A stretch of DNA of 64,000 bases from JAOARY01 sp045345765 (GCA_045345765.1 CP148265.1:1116001-1180000), one strand, 5' to 3'. Counted from the first letter of the stretch, positions 17,737 to 26,597 are shown. Notes: generated by a model not told the origin, from the letters alone. A program made the numbers and translations.

Positions 17737-18531
17737 CTACTTATCATTATTTTTATAAAGAAATTCTAATGCTCTTTTTAATGCTTCATCAAAGAAATAA
17801 AAGTCATGCGAAGCTTCCCACTCCTCATATCTTATATCAAAGCCCAGTTTATTAAGCTCTTTATTATATCTTTTATTATCTTCTAACAAATAATCATTAG
17901 TTCCACAAGCACAGTATATCTTTGGTTTGATTTTATGATTTGAAAGATTCTTGGCTAGTTCAAGCACATCATCGTTTTCATTCCATACAAGTTCTTTGCC
18001 AAATATAGCTTCAAAATCTATTGGTAATTGCTCACCATAGATCGCTTTAAATTCAGCTGTATCACCATTTTGTCTTTGATAATCTAGCCCTTCTTTTAAA
18101 AACAAACACGGTGATGCAAATGTACAACAATAACCATATTGTTCTGGTTTTGATAATGCAGATTTTAACGCACCATAGCCTCCCATCGAACCCCCTATAA
18201 TCGCTGTATTTTCTCTTTTTGACGATATATTAAATACCGCTTTACAAATTGTTGGCAATTCATTTGTTATATAGCTAAAATACTTCAAACCAAATTTCAT
18301 ATCACTATAAAAACTTCTTGCAACCTCTGGCATTACAAAGATTGTATTATAGTCATTTGCATAAACAGGAAGCATAGAATTATCTGCCCAATTTCCGCTA
18401 TTTGCACATAATCCATGTAGTACATATGCTATATTATACTCATTGTCCTCACTAAAATTATTAGGAATAATAACATTTATCCCTGTTTCCATTTGTAAAC
18501 TCTTTGAAAAAACATTTCCTCTTAATATCAT
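17737..18531 (-). CDS. Esterase family alpha/beta hydrolase (tributyrin esterase/EstA-like)
   Basis: A 264-residue serine hydrolase of the esterase D/putative esterase family (PF00756). It shows the oxyanion region HGLCANSGNW (about residues 39-48), the nucleophile elbow GGSMGGYG (about 113-120), an acid region near CGTNDYLLE and the catalytic His in ASHDFYFF (about 245). There is no signal peptide, so it is cytosolic. It is related to lactic acid bacterial EstA acting on short-chain esters; the substrate here is unproven. ATG 18531 follows a GGAGCG site. The 200-base leader upstream contains a strong structured element (18578-18640). Confidence 0.85.
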   Translation of the reverse strand: MILRGNVFSKSLQMETGINVIIPNNFSEDNEYNIAYVLHGLCANSGNWADNSMLPVYANDYNTIFVMPEVARSFYSDMKFGLKYFSYITNELPTICKAVFNISSKRENTAIIGGSMGGYGALKSALSKPEQYGYCCTFASPCLFLKEGLDYQRQNGDTAEFKAIYGEQLPIDFEAIFGKELVWNENDDVLELAKNLSNHKIKPKIYCACGTNDYLLEDNKRYNKELNKLGFDIRYEEWEASHDFYFFDEALKRALEFLYKNNDK

Positions 18532-18577
18532 TTAACTTCGCTCCTTTAGATTTATAATTTTAATAATCAATAATCTT

Positions 18578-18640
18578 TGCAAAGCTAAACAAAGGTATTA
18601 ATACTCCATGCAACCATACCTTCTTAAGCTTTGCATGGAG
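18578..18640 (-). promoter_or_regulatory. Structured leader element with two competing stems
   Basis: Two mutually exclusive pairings overlap. The first pairs 18578-18598 (TGCAAAGCT...AAGGTAT) with 18616-18635 (ATACCTTC TTAAGCTTTGCA), a stem of about 19 bp. The second pairs CTCCATGCAA (18604-18613) with TTGCATGGAG (18631-18640), perfectly over 10 bp. It lies between the GNAT gene and the esterase gene, both minus strand. It could be an attenuator or regulatory RNA, or a small mobile palindrome. Confidence 0.5.
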
Positions 18641-18735
18641 ATAATTCAATACATAACCTCATAAAATTTCCTCCTTTTTATTCAAATCTATATAAAAATA
18701 TTTTTTGCCATATTTAAACTTTAATTATAATTATA

Positions 18736-19155
18736 CTATAAACTCATAATATATTCCACTTCATTTGTATCAGTATTTAATTGCTCCAACTCTATAACAA
18801 AGCCCATTTTTTCGTAAAACTTAACTGCTCCATTATTTTTCTTATATACAGCTAATTTAAGTTTTTTATGATTTGATTTTGCATGATTAATAAGTTTTTT
18901 TCCAATACCTTTACCTTGTTCATCTATAGACACAAATAATCCACCAATAAATGAATCCTCAATTATACTTATAAAGCCCTTTATATAATCTTTTTCTATA
19001 TAAATATATGTTTTTGCTATTGGTATATATTCTTCTTTGACAAGATTATAATTCTTCAGCCAATATTTTCGATCTATAAAATCATGTGCCTTTATGTTTG
19101 CTTCTTTCCAAATTGTCATTATTTCATTTATTTCGTTTTCTAATATTTTTATCAT
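18736..19155 (-). CDS. GNAT family N-acetyltransferase
   Basis: A 139-residue protein of GNAT length. The acetyl-CoA binding loop is visible as LFVSIDEQGKGIGKKLINHA (Q-x-x-G-x-G/A pattern, about residues 73-92). The C-terminal FYEKMGFV is the usual final strand-helix of the fold. The acceptor substrate (amine of a small molecule or protein) cannot be told. It lies upstream of the esterase gene with a structured 200-base gap, so cotranscription is uncertain. Confidence 0.85.
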   Translation of the reverse strand: MIKILENEINEIMTIWKEANIKAHDFIDRKYWLKNYNLVKEEYIPIAKTYIYIEKDYIKGFISIIEDSFIGGLFVSIDEQGKGIGKKLINHAKSNHKKLKLAVYKKNNGAVKFYEKMGFVIELEQLNTDTNEVEYIMSL

Positions 19156-19277
19156 TTTATCTTCCTATCCTCCGTTTTAGTTATTTTTTAGAATATATTA
19201 TCTAAATTCAAACTAAATACCCCTGCGCATCAAACACCTCACTTATATATTAAAATCACTAAAGTTTTTTTAATATA

Positions 19278-20465
19278 TTATTTATATAAAATAATTATAT
19301 CATCTATTGCATATGATATTCCTTCATATGTAGTTTTTTTATTATTTTTTAAATCTCTTATAACTAAATAATACTTACAACTCTCTTCATCTTCTACAAA
19401 ATAATTGCTAAGTACATATTGTTCATCCATTACAAAGTCAAATCTTTCGCTTGAGTTTTCTAACTCTATTTTTATATTTGAATTATAGATCCCCTCAATC
19501 AATGTATAATCATTTATTTTTCTTTGTGAATATATTTTACGATTTTCAAAATCATATATTATATCCATGTCTTTTAATTTTTGAAATTCAATAGTATGTA
19601 TTAACTTCTGTTCTAATGAATTTTTATCAACACAATAAATCTTTTCAATATTATATTCAAAGTCCTTTGTTCTATAATATATATAATTTTCATCCATAGA
19701 AAAATATCTTGTCCATCCACTTAATTGAGTTTTATGTAACTCTTTAAAAGAAATAATTTTATAAAATTTTTTTATCTCGTTAATAAATATTTCTAAGTCA
19801 ATTATATTTAAGCTTTCTTCGAATGATTCTTGATAATAATCCTCTTTTTTAAGATTTTCTTTATATAATTGTTCTTGTTCATAATCTTCCATATATGCTT
19901 GTTCAAAAACTATATATTCTTTTTTTTGATATTTATAATATTCTAATCTATCTCTAACACCCAAAATTATTCTTTTATCATAAATTTGATATTTTTTTGC
20001 ATCAACTATATCATACAAATATGCTTTATTATAAAAACCTTGCAATTCCTTTTGTATGTCATAGTCATTATCATCTATTTTTGATTCATTTAAATAAATT
20101 ATTAAATATCTCTCTCCTAAAAAATTTATGCCTCTATAATAATCTTGATTTATTTTTATAGTTGCTATTTTATCAATTTTATCTTCATCCATATTTACTT
20201 TAAATATGTCTAATTTATCTTTATTTATATTTGAAAATAAAATGTTATTCTCATAAGTTTTAACCTCTCCATTATAAAATTCATCTGTTAATATATTCAT
20301 ATTTTTTATCTTATATTCCCTATTATTATCAATATCATAATAATAAATTTCCAAAATAAATTCAGAATTTGATTCATCAGCTTTATAATAATAAATTTTA
20401 TTTTTATATTTTGTTATTATTCTAAAGTTTTCTTTGCAGTATTTTCTTATATCTATAATTTTCAC
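19278..20465 (-). CDS. Beta-strand-rich protein of unknown function, paralogue of 36378-37586
   Basis: A 395-residue soluble protein without a signal peptide. Repeated short strands with YDI, DEx and ILF patterns suggest a beta-propeller. It is a clear paralogue of the 402-residue protein at 36378-37586: both start with a (E/K)I(V/I)(N/D)I(Q/R)KY segment and share GW(V/T)R...FREKDF/YRTKDF near residue 250 and similar length. GTG 20465 was chosen because GGGAGG lies just upstream, inside the longer frame from 20480. No known family recognised. It has a strong own promoter. Confidence 0.65.
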   Translation of the reverse strand: MKIIDIRKYCKENFRIITKYKNKIYYYKADESNSEFILEIYYYDIDNNREYKIKNMNILTDEFYNGEVKTYENNILFSNINKDKLDIFKVNMDEDKIDKIATIKINQDYYRGINFLGERYLIIYLNESKIDDNDYDIQKELQGFYNKAYLYDIVDAKKYQIYDKRIILGVRDRLEYYKYQKKEYIVFEQAYMEDYEQEQLYKENLKKEDYYQESFEESLNIIDLEIFINEIKKFYKIISFKELHKTQLSGWTRYFSMDENYIYYRTKDFEYNIEKIYCVDKNSLEQKLIHTIEFQKLKDMDIIYDFENRKIYSQRKINDYTLIEGIYNSNIKIELENSSERFDFVMDEQYVLSNYFVEDEESCKYYLVIRDLKNNKKTTYEGISYAIDDIIILYK

Positions 20466-20497
20466 ATTCAATCCTCCCAAATATCCTCTTTTTATTT

Positions 20498-20526
20498 ATT
20501 ATAATTATATAATCAAAAAATGCCAA
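20498..20526 (-). promoter_or_regulatory. Promoter of the 19278-20465 gene
   Basis: Reading leftwards, TTGGCA (20521-20526), 17 bases, TATAAT (20498-20503). Confidence 0.7.
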
Positions 20527-20538
20527 AAAATTTTAAAT

Positions 20539-20567
20539 TTGACTTATCATTTCGTATTTAATATAAT
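20539..20567 (+). promoter_or_regulatory. Promoter of the stalk-domain gene
   Basis: TTGACT (20539-20544), 17 bases, TATAAT (20562-20567). Its -35 box lies only 12 bases from the -35 box of the divergent promoter, so both may be regulated together. Confidence 0.75.
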
Positions 20568-20598
20568 TTATTCATAAAAACATATTGGAGGTAATAAA

Positions 20599-21204
20599 AT
20601 GAAAAAAGTTCAAATGAAAAGTTTGTTTTTGGGATTCTTACTTGGGGCTATATTTACTGTAATTATTGTAAACTATCCAAATAAAAATAAGGATTTGGAT
20701 ACTTACGCATTATCACAAATTGAATCCACAACTATTAATAATTCTAAAGTTTATTTTTACAATAAAGAAATTCCTCTAAAAAATCCTTTGGTTTCAATAA
20801 AAAAAGCTGATTCAAAAGATTCAGTCCTTTATATTCCTATGAATGAAATCTTAGAATATATGCAGTTTAATGTAGATATTGATAATAAAGAAAATAAAAT
20901 AAATCTTACTATGAATCATCATAATAATTATCAAAATATGAACAACTATAATAATTACCACAATAATCAAAACACTAATAATTATTGTAATAATCCTTAT
21001 TATAAATCTATCCCATCTGATATATCAACAGAAGATGCTGATAGTCAAGCATTGGATATTATGAACAACACAGGTAATTGGGGTTATATTGAACCACTTA
21101 TTCCATTTATGTCTAAAGACGGACTTCAAAAAACTATAGATGTATATAACTCAAAACATCCAGATCCGTCTCAACATAAAATTTTATCTGACTATAAAAA
21201 ATAA
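20599..21204 (+). CDS. Membrane-anchored protein with stalk (copper amine oxidase N-terminal-like) domain
   Basis: A 201-residue protein with one N-terminal membrane helix (about residues 8-26). Residues of about 45-115 fit the stalk domain seen in many clostridial surface proteins (YFYNKEIPLKNPLV, then VLYIPMNEILEYMQFNVDID). A low-complexity Asn/His/Tyr linker follows (about 112-140), then a C-terminal segment (DADSQALDIMNNTGNWGYIE) of unknown function. ATG 20599 follows GGAGG. It is single-gene, with promoter and terminator both clear. Surface location is inferred. Confidence 0.65.
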   Translation: MKKVQMKSLFLGFLLGAIFTVIIVNYPNKNKDLDTYALSQIESTTINNSKVYFYNKEIPLKNPLVSIKKADSKDSVLYIPMNEILEYMQFNVDIDNKENKINLTMNHHNNYQNMNNYNNYHNNQNTNNYCNNPYYKSIPSDISTEDADSQALDIMNNTGNWGYIEPLIPFMSKDGLQKTIDVYNSKHPDPSQHKILSDYKK

Positions 21205-21220
21205 AAAAACTTATAAAAAT

Positions 21221-21272
21221 AAAAAACAGATGTTGATTAATCCTAGAAATTATAATCAATATCTGTTTTTTT
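21221..21272 (+). terminator. Terminator
   Basis: AAAAAACAGATGTTGATTA pairs with TAATCAATATCTGTTTTTTT about 16 bases after the stop of the stalk-domain gene. Confidence 0.85.
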
Positions 21273-21361
21273 GTCTTTATAATTTATTTATAATATTTCT
21301 ATAGTAAGTTAATTGTACATTTTGTAAATCTACTATATCCGCTACTATAAAATCCTTTATT

Positions 21362-22522
21362 TTATATGAATTTTTTAATGAGTATATCAATTATTTGTGG
21401 CAAAAAATCATCAATATCTTTAAATTCATCTTTATTTTCATAATTCAATAAATAATTATAAACGTATTCCAAACTCTCAAATCCACCATATTTTATTTCT
21501 TTATCTAATATCTTATTAAAAGTATACTCTTTATCAAAAACTTTAGTATATATTCTTCCTTCAATCGCTCTAACTAAGTATTCATCAAGTTGTCTATATA
21601 TAGGCATATTTTTGTACATATTATTAGTTGTTAAATCCATATTTCTAATATCATCATTTACATAATTTTTAATTGTTATATCATATACAGGTTTGTTTAT
21701 ATAAGAATGAAGATATTCATGTATTGTATTTTCAACCATATAATTAATATCAAATTTATATGGATTTCTTGTAAAATCATTAACTGAACCAAAATTTATG
21801 ATTTTATTTGTATCTTTAGTTTGATATGAATAAAAACTAGCCATGGATGGTCTATATAAGGTTAATACTACTTCATATTCGATTTTTTTATCCTTATAGT
21901 ATTTATCTTTTGTATTTAAATATTCTTCCATAGTTTTTATAAGTTCGATAACTTTAGTATTTTTAATATTATCATTTATATAAGCATTTGCAGTTAATAG
22001 TAGTTCATTATTATCTTCAAAATATTTCTTAGCATTCGTGTCTTCATAAAAAGATTTTAGTCCCTCTATTAATAAATCTATTTCTCTTTGGTCTTTAAAT
22101 ATTCCATTTCTATATTTTGAGTCTACATCATGTAATTTTTCTAAATTATTGTCGTTATTATAACTTAAAATCACTCCAATAACATCACCATTTATATCTT
22201 TATTAAATACGTATTTATCAAAATTCTTTAGAAATTCATGGTTTTTATATGGTGTGAAAAACTCTTTTGCATTTTTGTATATTAAATGTTCATCAGTATT
22301 TAAAAGTACTGTATCACTCTTGAAATCCATATATAAAGCAGTCGCTATAAGATATGTATCAACCATTTCATTATTAATTATCTTGTAATTTATATCGTTA
22401 TCTTCATATTCGTATATCAGTTGCTGATCTAAATTTATCTTATCTCTTGCTTTAAAATCAGCACAAGAAATTGAAAATATAGATAAAAAGCATATCAATA
22501 AAACTAAAATTTTTTTGAACAT
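21362..22522 (-). CDS. Lipoprotein with HExxH metalloprotease motif (DUF4932-like)
   Basis: A 386-residue lipoprotein: the signal peptide ends in the lipobox SISC near residue 20. The motif NTIHEYLHSYIN (about residue 265) is an HExxH zinc site in the context HE-[YF]-x-H-[SN], as I recall for DUF4932; a downstream glutamate would complete the site. The gene follows the papain-type protease gene by 27 bases, so two extracellular peptidases are probably coexpressed. The start is ATG 22522 after AGGGGA; an in-frame TTG one codon earlier is less likely. Substrate unknown. Confidence 0.65.
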   Translation of the reverse strand: MFKKILVLLICFLSIFSISCADFKARDKINLDQQLIYEYEDNDINYKIINNEMVDTYLIATALYMDFKSDTVLLNTDEHLIYKNAKEFFTPYKNHEFLKNFDKYVFNKDINGDVIGVILSYNNDNNLEKLHDVDSKYRNGIFKDQREIDLLIEGLKSFYEDTNAKKYFEDNNELLLTANAYINDNIKNTKVIELIKTMEEYLNTKDKYYKDKKIEYEVVLTLYRPSMASFYSYQTKDTNKIINFGSVNDFTRNPYKFDINYMVENTIHEYLHSYINKPVYDITIKNYVNDDIRNMDLTTNNMYKNMPIYRQLDEYLVRAIEGRIYTKVFDKEYTFNKILDKEIKYGGFESLEYVYNYLLNYENKDEFKDIDDFLPQIIDILIKKFI

Positions 22523-22551
22523 CAAAATTTCCCCTTTTAAATTTTTTCGTT

Positions 22552-23949
22552 TTATTTAACCAATATATCTGTATAAGCCTTTAAACAAAGATTTCCAAAA
22601 CCTTGATAACCCATGTTTGCATCTGTTATTTCATAACAATCTGGATCATAATAATAAGTTTCTCCCTTATTTACTTTTGCCTTGCTTGAGTACACCTGCA
22701 TATTACTTTTTTCAAAACAAAAATCTTCATCGCTAGCTTCTACATCAACATATAATCCTACGCCAAATTTCTTATTTGGATTAATAATATAATCTCCATT
22801 TACACTAATAGTATGGAATCCTGCATTTTCAATTTCCCCATCTTCTATTTTAAACTCATTGATAATATCTTCAAAATACTCTCCATCATTATTTATTCTT
22901 GATTTAAAGTTTTCAAAATCAGATATGAAGTATAATTCATATTTTGCATTCTTTCCTAAAGTATAAAAACCTAATGCCTTTAACATTTCGCTTTCTTCAT
23001 TTGCATCAAATACATTAAAATATAAATCTTTGTTTCCAAAATCAGAATTCATCCAAAAATCACTTCTTGTTGATTTTGTATTTCCTAAATAATCATATTG
23101 ATATATATTATCGTAATTATCTACATCTTCAATATTTGTAAACACATATTGATTCATTAAAAGTCCTGCTGATTCATAAGATATATAAAAATAACCAGCT
23201 TCTCCAAACTCTTTACCCCAGTTATTTTCACAAATCCAAGCTCCATTAGAATCAGGCTTTTGATTAAAATTATCTACCGAATATGAATCGTCCCAACCAA
23301 TTATAACTATATCGTGATTAACTTTATTTGAATAATCATTGCTAAAATAAGAATATGTATCTTGGTTGTAGACTTCATCATTTTTGTAAGTAGGACTTCC
23401 TTTTTCACATTTTGCTATATGCATTCCACTTACAACACCACCATATTCCATTATAGCGTTTTTTGTATCATTTAAATCCATTAAATCATTTGTATAATAA
23501 TATTCCTTGTCTTCTAAAAACATAATGTCTTGAACATGCTTTTTGACATCTGCATCAGTTATCTTATTAGCATATCTTACATCTTGCGCATTCAAATCTT
23601 TTTCATAAGGATCATCTATATCTAATATTGGGCCATCCCATCTAGTCATATAGGCAGTTGTAAAATTTCTAAGTCCACCAGTTCTAGGTGCTAAATCAAA
23701 TCCATGGTTCATATCCAAATTATTTTCCGAAAAATCATACTCCTGTCCATCTAAATTAAGTAAAGTTGATTCTAATGCTGACATTGAAGCAAACGCCCAA
23801 CATGAACCATTGTTTCCTTGATGTTTTGCTTTAGTAACTCTATTTAATTCTCTTAAATCATACTTACTTGGTAAATCTACATTAGCAAAACTAAAACTAC
23901 TGCTAATTATAAATAATATTGAAACTATTAAACTTATATTCCTTTTCAT
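22552..23949 (-). CDS. Secreted papain-family (C1) cysteine protease with lectin-like domain
   Basis: A 465-residue exported protease. The signal peptide covers about residues 1-22 (cleavage near SFA-NVD). The C1A catalytic set is complete: Gln in KHQGNNGSCWAF with Cys50, His in KVNHDIVIIGWDD (about 211), and Asn in ENNWGKEFGEAGYF (about 241). The C-terminal 200 residues match the lectin-like domain found with clostridial C1 proteases. No long propeptide precedes the catalytic domain. ATG 23949 follows GGAGGAA. The HExxH lipoprotein gene lies downstream in the same operon. Likely roles are surface protein processing or nutrient proteolysis. Confidence 0.88.
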   Translation of the reverse strand: MKRNISLIVSILFIISSSFSFANVDLPSKYDLRELNRVTKAKHQGNNGSCWAFASMSALESTLLNLDGQEYDFSENNLDMNHGFDLAPRTGGLRNFTTAYMTRWDGPILDIDDPYEKDLNAQDVRYANKITDADVKKHVQDIMFLEDKEYYYTNDLMDLNDTKNAIMEYGGVVSGMHIAKCEKGSPTYKNDEVYNQDTYSYFSNDYSNKVNHDIVIIGWDDSYSVDNFNQKPDSNGAWICENNWGKEFGEAGYFYISYESAGLLMNQYVFTNIEDVDNYDNIYQYDYLGNTKSTRSDFWMNSDFGNKDLYFNVFDANEESEMLKALGFYTLGKNAKYELYFISDFENFKSRINNDGEYFEDIINEFKIEDGEIENAGFHTISVNGDYIINPNKKFGVGLYVDVEASDEDFCFEKSNMQVYSSKAKVNKGETYYYDPDCYEITDANMGYQGFGNLCLKAYTDILVK

Positions 23950-24096
23950 GAATCATTCCTCCAATTGTTTTGATAGTTTTTTCTATCTTAAATTTTTGTC
24001 ATCGTTTAATAGTTTACATTGTATTAAGCGTATTTCTAATATATTATAAATACTTTCAATGCAACGTTTGAAAAGCATATTATTTTTTTATATTAT

Positions 24097-24681
24097 TTAT
24101 ATTTTTCTTGAAAAAAAACCATGTTTTGTACAATAAAAATATAGTCTTCCTTTTTTTCTTTTTGGAATACGAAGCTCTGCATTTTGTTCTGGATATAATT
24201 TTACCAATAATACTTGGTCAAATGTCACATAACAAACAAAAGAAATATAATGCGCTTTAGTCATTTCATGATTAATTTTAATATAATAATCATTTTCTAT
24301 TTCTTCAATGTTTATTTGATGTTCTTTATCCATTTCTTTATATTCTAGTGGGACTATTTTTCTACCACAGCAAGAGATATCCGGCTTGCCTGTACTATAT
24401 ATAATATCTCCACAATTTTGACAAACATAAAACTTTATATGTCTTAGATTTCCTGTATCTTTTTTATTTGGAGTCAAATCTCCTAACAATAATTTTTCGA
24501 CATCTACATCTAATATATTTGATAGTTCTCTAATTAACGATATATCAGGACATCCAAGTCCACGTTCCCATTTAGATATTGTTTTATCACTAAGATTTAA
24601 AGCCTCTGCTAGTTCTTTTTGAGTCATATTTTTTTCTTTACGAAGATTCAAAATTAATTTTCCCGCTTTAACACTGTTCAA
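24097..24681 (-). CDS. XRE-type HTH regulator fused to a desulfoferrodoxin-like domain
   Basis: A 194-residue fusion. Residues 1-65 are an XRE HTH (LRKEKNMTQKELAEALNLSD, TISKWERGLGCPD). Residues of about 80-105 form a desulforedoxin-type iron site (YVCQNCGD ... CCGRK, four Cys). The rest resembles the superoxide reductase centre: HEMTKAHYISF gives two His and YFYCTKHGFF gives the Cys and His ligands. The regulator may therefore sense superoxide or redox state through iron. TTG 24681 is preferred, since GAGGTG lies just before it. It is divergent from a zinc-ribbon gene across a perfect palindrome. Confidence 0.8.
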   Translation of the reverse strand: MNSVKAGKLILNLRKEKNMTQKELAEALNLSDKTISKWERGLGCPDISLIRELSNILDVDVEKLLLGDLTPNKKDTGNLRHIKFYVCQNCGDIIYSTGKPDISCCGRKIVPLEYKEMDKEHQINIEEIENDYYIKINHEMTKAHYISFVCYVTFDQVLLVKLYPEQNAELRIPKRKKGRLYFYCTKHGFFSRKI

Positions 24682-24738
24682 TATAATCACCTCTATTAAT
24701 ATAATATCCCTGTATTAAAACTCTTACAATAAACGCTC

Positions 24739-24765
24739 CGTAGAGTTTCTTTAGATAACTCTACG
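24739..24765. promoter_or_regulatory. Perfect 9-9-9 inverted repeat, candidate operator
   Basis: CGTAGAGTT (24739-24747) and AACTCTACG (24757-24765) are exact inverted repeats around nine bases, in the divergent region between the HTH-desulfoferrodoxin gene and the zinc-ribbon gene. It could be the regulator's own operator, or an RNA hairpin. Confidence 0.55.
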
Positions 24766-24880
24766 TAACAATTTACAATTACCTCTATTTTTTGTTACAA
24801 AATAATATTTTATTTATTGTATAATATCTTTAAATACTATAAAAAATAATTCATTAAATATATAGATGGAGGTGCCTAAA

Positions 24881-25105
24881 ATGGAATGTCCTTATTGTAA
24901 AAATATGATGGAATCTGGTGTAATTCAAGGTGAAAGAGGAGATTTGAATTGGTATTCAGATAAAGATACTACTAATAGTTTCTTTAGGAGTATGGGATTT
25001 GGTGGTCAAAAAATTAGTACTACAAATTTCATGTCACCAAAAATAAAATCCTATAGATGTACTGAGTGTAAAAAAATAATTATTGATCTTGATAAAAAAT
25101 TATAA
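24881..25105 (+). CDS. Small zinc-ribbon protein (PF20097-like)
   Basis: A 74-residue protein with CPYC near the N-terminus and CTEC near the C-terminus (MECPYCKNMMESGVIQ, then SYRCTECKKIIIDL), the pattern of the PF20097 zinc-ribbon family. There is no membrane segment. An ATG at 24866 overlaps the GGAGGTG binding site, so ATG 24881 is the start. It is divergent from the redox-type XRE fusion and may share its regulation. Function unknown. Confidence 0.75.
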   Translation: MECPYCKNMMESGVIQGERGDLNWYSDKDTTNSFFRSMGFGGQKISTTNFMSPKIKSYRCTECKKIIIDLDKKL

Positions 25106-25137
25106 AGTTTACCATCATAAACTTTATAATTTTTTTA
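25101..25137 (+). terminator. Terminator overlapping the zinc-ribbon stop codon
   Basis: TATAAAGTTT (25101-25110) pairs with AAACTTTATA (25119-25128), followed by a T run to about 25137. The stop codon lies within the 5' arm. Confidence 0.8.
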
Positions 25138-25155
25138 ATAAACTAAAATTCTATT

Positions 25156-26028
25156 TTATATATCAAAGCTTATTTGAACTTCATTGTTTTTTTCTTCAAA
25201 AGTTCTCATATAATTAAATACTTCTTTCATATCACAAATAATATTATTTTGCTTACAAGTTTCTTTAATAATTTTCATCAATTTCTCATTGTTCTTACTT
25301 AATACTTCATAACTATTTCCATATTCCTTTATATATCGTTCTTTTAAACCTTTGAAATGCTTATCTAAATTCTTATAATAATATTCCCTGTTTCCAGCTC
25401 TTAAGGTTAAACCCATACCAAATACTATAATTCCTTTGACTTTAGCTTCTATACAATAATCTAATATTCCTCTTATATTCTTTGTTGTATCATTAATATA
25501 AGGCAAAATTGGAGTTAACCAAACTACTGTAGGGATTTTGTTATCCCTCATTATCTTTAGTACCTCAAAGCGTTCTTTTGTTGTAGATACATTTGGCTCA
25601 ATAATTTTACATAATTCTTCATCATAAGTTGTTAATGTCATCTGCACAACGCATTTAGCTTTATTATTTATACTTTTTAGCAAATCTAAATCTCTTAATA
25701 TTCTACTTGATTTTGTTTGTATCGCTAATCCAAATCCGTATTTATCAATTATCTCTAAACATTTTCTTGTGTTTTGAAGTTTTTCTTCTAAGTCAATGTA
25801 TGGATCACTCATTGCACCCGTTCCAATCATACACTTTTTTCTCTTTTTTCGAAGTTTTTCTTCTAATAATTTTGGCGCATTAACCTTAATCTCTATGTCT
25901 TCAAAGATATGATTCATTCCATAGCAAATACTTCTAGCATCACAATATATGCACCCATGAGTACAGCCTCTATAGATGTTCATTCCATTATTACTAGATA
26001 GTATGCCTTTTGCTATCACATTATGCAT
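25156..26028 (-). CDS. Radical SAM protein, SPL/Rv2578c-like
   Basis: A 290-residue radical SAM enzyme. The 4Fe-4S motif is YRGCTHGCIYCDARS (Cys at about 22, 26 and 29). MIGTGAMSDPYIDLE matches the pattern in spore photoproduct lyase-like and Rv2578c-type radical SAM proteins (COG1533). The reaction is unknown. ATG 26028 has AGGAG upstream at a somewhat long spacing. A shortened potassium channel gene ends 17 bases upstream on the same strand, so they may be cotranscribed. Confidence 0.82.
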   Translation of the reverse strand: MHNVIAKGILSSNNGMNIYRGCTHGCIYCDARSICYGMNHIFEDIEIKVNAPKLLEEKLRKKRKKCMIGTGAMSDPYIDLEEKLQNTRKCLEIIDKYGFGLAIQTKSSRILRDLDLLKSINNKAKCVVQMTLTTYDEELCKIIEPNVSTTKERFEVLKIMRDNKIPTVVWLTPILPYINDTTKNIRGILDYCIEAKVKGIIVFGMGLTLRAGNREYYYKNLDKHFKGLKERYIKEYGNSYEVLSKNNEKLMKIIKETCKQNNIICDMKEVFNYMRTFEEKNNEVQISFDI

Positions 26029-26045
26029 GGAATTATAACTCCTTT

Positions 26046-26528
26046 CTAATTCTCACTTCTATCTCTTAATTCATTTACAAAACCTGATGATATTATCCCT
26101 GTTGGTATTGCTACAACCCCAATTCCAAGTATTGATATTACACTAGATATTATTCTTCCTCCTGCTGTAACTGGGTATACATCACCATAACCGACTGTTG
26201 TTAACGTGTTTACTGCCCACCAAAAAGTAGCAGGTATACTCGAAAAATGCTCTGGTTGTATCTCACCTTCAATATAATACATTATCGTAGCAGACATAAA
26301 TATTAATATTCCTGCCATCATTAAAGTGATTAATAAATTTTGCTTTTCCTTTTTCAATACCCTAAATAAAAGTTCAAGTGATGATGAATATTTGTTTAAC
26401 TTCATAATTCTAAAAACCCTAAAAATTCTTAGTATCCTTATAAATCTTAGATCTACAGAAATTAAAAAAGGTAAGTAAAATGGTGATATAGCTAATAAAT
26501 CTATCATATTAAATATCTTTACTAACAC
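26046..26528 (-). CDS. Voltage-gated K+ channel-like protein lacking S1-S2
   Basis: A 160-residue ion channel. It begins at what corresponds to S3 (FNMIDLLAISPFYLPFLI), then an S4-like arginine series (DLRFIRILRIFRVFRIMK), S5, the pore helix with selectivity filter TLTTVGYGDVYP, and S6 (GIGVVAIPTGIISSGF). Relatives such as KvAP have two further helices upstream. Here the frame is closed by a TAG just before the GTG start at 26528, which has its own GGAG site. It is either a true short channel or a 5'-truncated gene that regained a start. Confidence 0.7.
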   Translation of the reverse strand: MLVKIFNMIDLLAISPFYLPFLISVDLRFIRILRIFRVFRIMKLNKYSSSLELLFRVLKKEKQNLLITLMMAGILIFMSATIMYYIEGEIQPEHFSSIPATFWWAVNTLTTVGYGDVYPVTAGGRIISSVISILGIGVVAIPTGIISSGFVNELRDRSEN

Positions 26529-26567
26529 TAAAACACACTCCTTTACTTTAGTTTTATTATTTAAATC

Positions 26568-26597
26568 AAAAAAGAGCAGTAACTAAACTACTCTTTT
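26568..26597 (-). terminator. Terminator of the ATPase/TOPRIM-like operon
   Basis: On the minus strand AAAAGAGTAGT pairs with ACTGCTCTTTT, continuing into a T run, about 50 bases past the stop at 26650. Confidence 0.7.
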
